From Deltaproteobacteria bacterium (GTDB taxonomy: Bacteria > Desulfobacterota > Dissulfuribacteria > Dissulfuribacterales > QOAL01), in assembly GCA_026996955.1 (NCBI GenBank), contig JALWJV010000119.1:1-5695 (forward strand): a stretch of DNA of 5,695 bases, read 5' to 3'. The notes under the pieces are model-generated. The model was not told the DNA's origin. It was given only the letters and a program-made list of their open reading frames with translations, and searched no databases. A program made the translations under genes and the position numbers. Of this stretch, positions 5,627 through 5,695 are shown piece by piece. The stretch's first letter is position 1, and each line of letters begins with the position of its first letter.

Positions 5627-5672
5627 AAAAAACCTCATACCTGCATAAATCCCTTTGAACAAAGATATGAGG
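5627..5672 (-). terminator. Probable terminator of an off-window minus-strand gene
   Basis: On the minus strand CCTCATA (5672-5666) pairs with TATGAGG (5639-5633), immediately followed by six T residues (5632-5627). The loop is 26 nt and contains a small nested hairpin CTTTG-TT-CAAAG. It suggests that a gene ends just right of the window; a TAA at 5691-5689 could be its stop. This would leave about 110 nt for the carbonic anhydrase promoter. Confidence 0.5.
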
Positions 5673-5695
5673 CAGATTATCCGGCCATTTACCCC

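Overview
The window looks like ordinary chromosome from a Gram-negative bacterium. The envelope genes (a BepA-type periplasmic protease, LspA, an exported carbonic anhydrase), a C-terminal CZB chemoreceptor zinc-binding domain and a solo HDOD protein together suggest a Desulfobacterota-like (deltaproteobacterial) host with moderate GC. This placement is inference from gene content. There are no tRNA or rRNA genes, no CRISPR array and no transposase.

Left to right: the 3' end of a plus-strand gene carrying a CZB domain stops at 443 and is followed by a clear intrinsic terminator. Every other gene is on the minus strand. Read in the direction of transcription they are: exported beta-carbonic anhydrase (5513-4725), solo HDOD protein (4576-3650), a protein with the KptA/Tpt1 RNA 2'-phosphotransferase architecture but without most of its catalytic residues (3440-2670), a BepA-like M48 metalloprotease with TPRs (2644-1202), and lspA (1205-693). 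The last three are tightly packed (25-nt gap, then a 4-nt ATGA overlap) and probably form one operon. The protease and LspA both work on envelope proteins and lipoproteins; the KptA-like protein has no obvious link to them.

The intergenic gaps hold most of the unexplained structure. Two copies of a ~155-bp palindromic element lie at 501-656 and 3496-3650. They share a perfect 40-nt left arm, a near-identical right arm, a diverged middle with a conserved inner hairpin, and 9-nt periodic arms. A third, partial arm abuts the second copy. A cluster of hairpins, including a 20-nt perfect palindrome, separates the carbonic anhydrase and HDOD genes. Upstream of the carbonic anhydrase are a strong ribosome binding site, an inverted repeat and a terminator-like hairpin that probably ends an off-window gene.

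The best candidate for something undescribed is the KptA-like protein: it keeps the family's two-lobe sequence plan and adds a strongly basic tail, but lacks the catalytic histidines.
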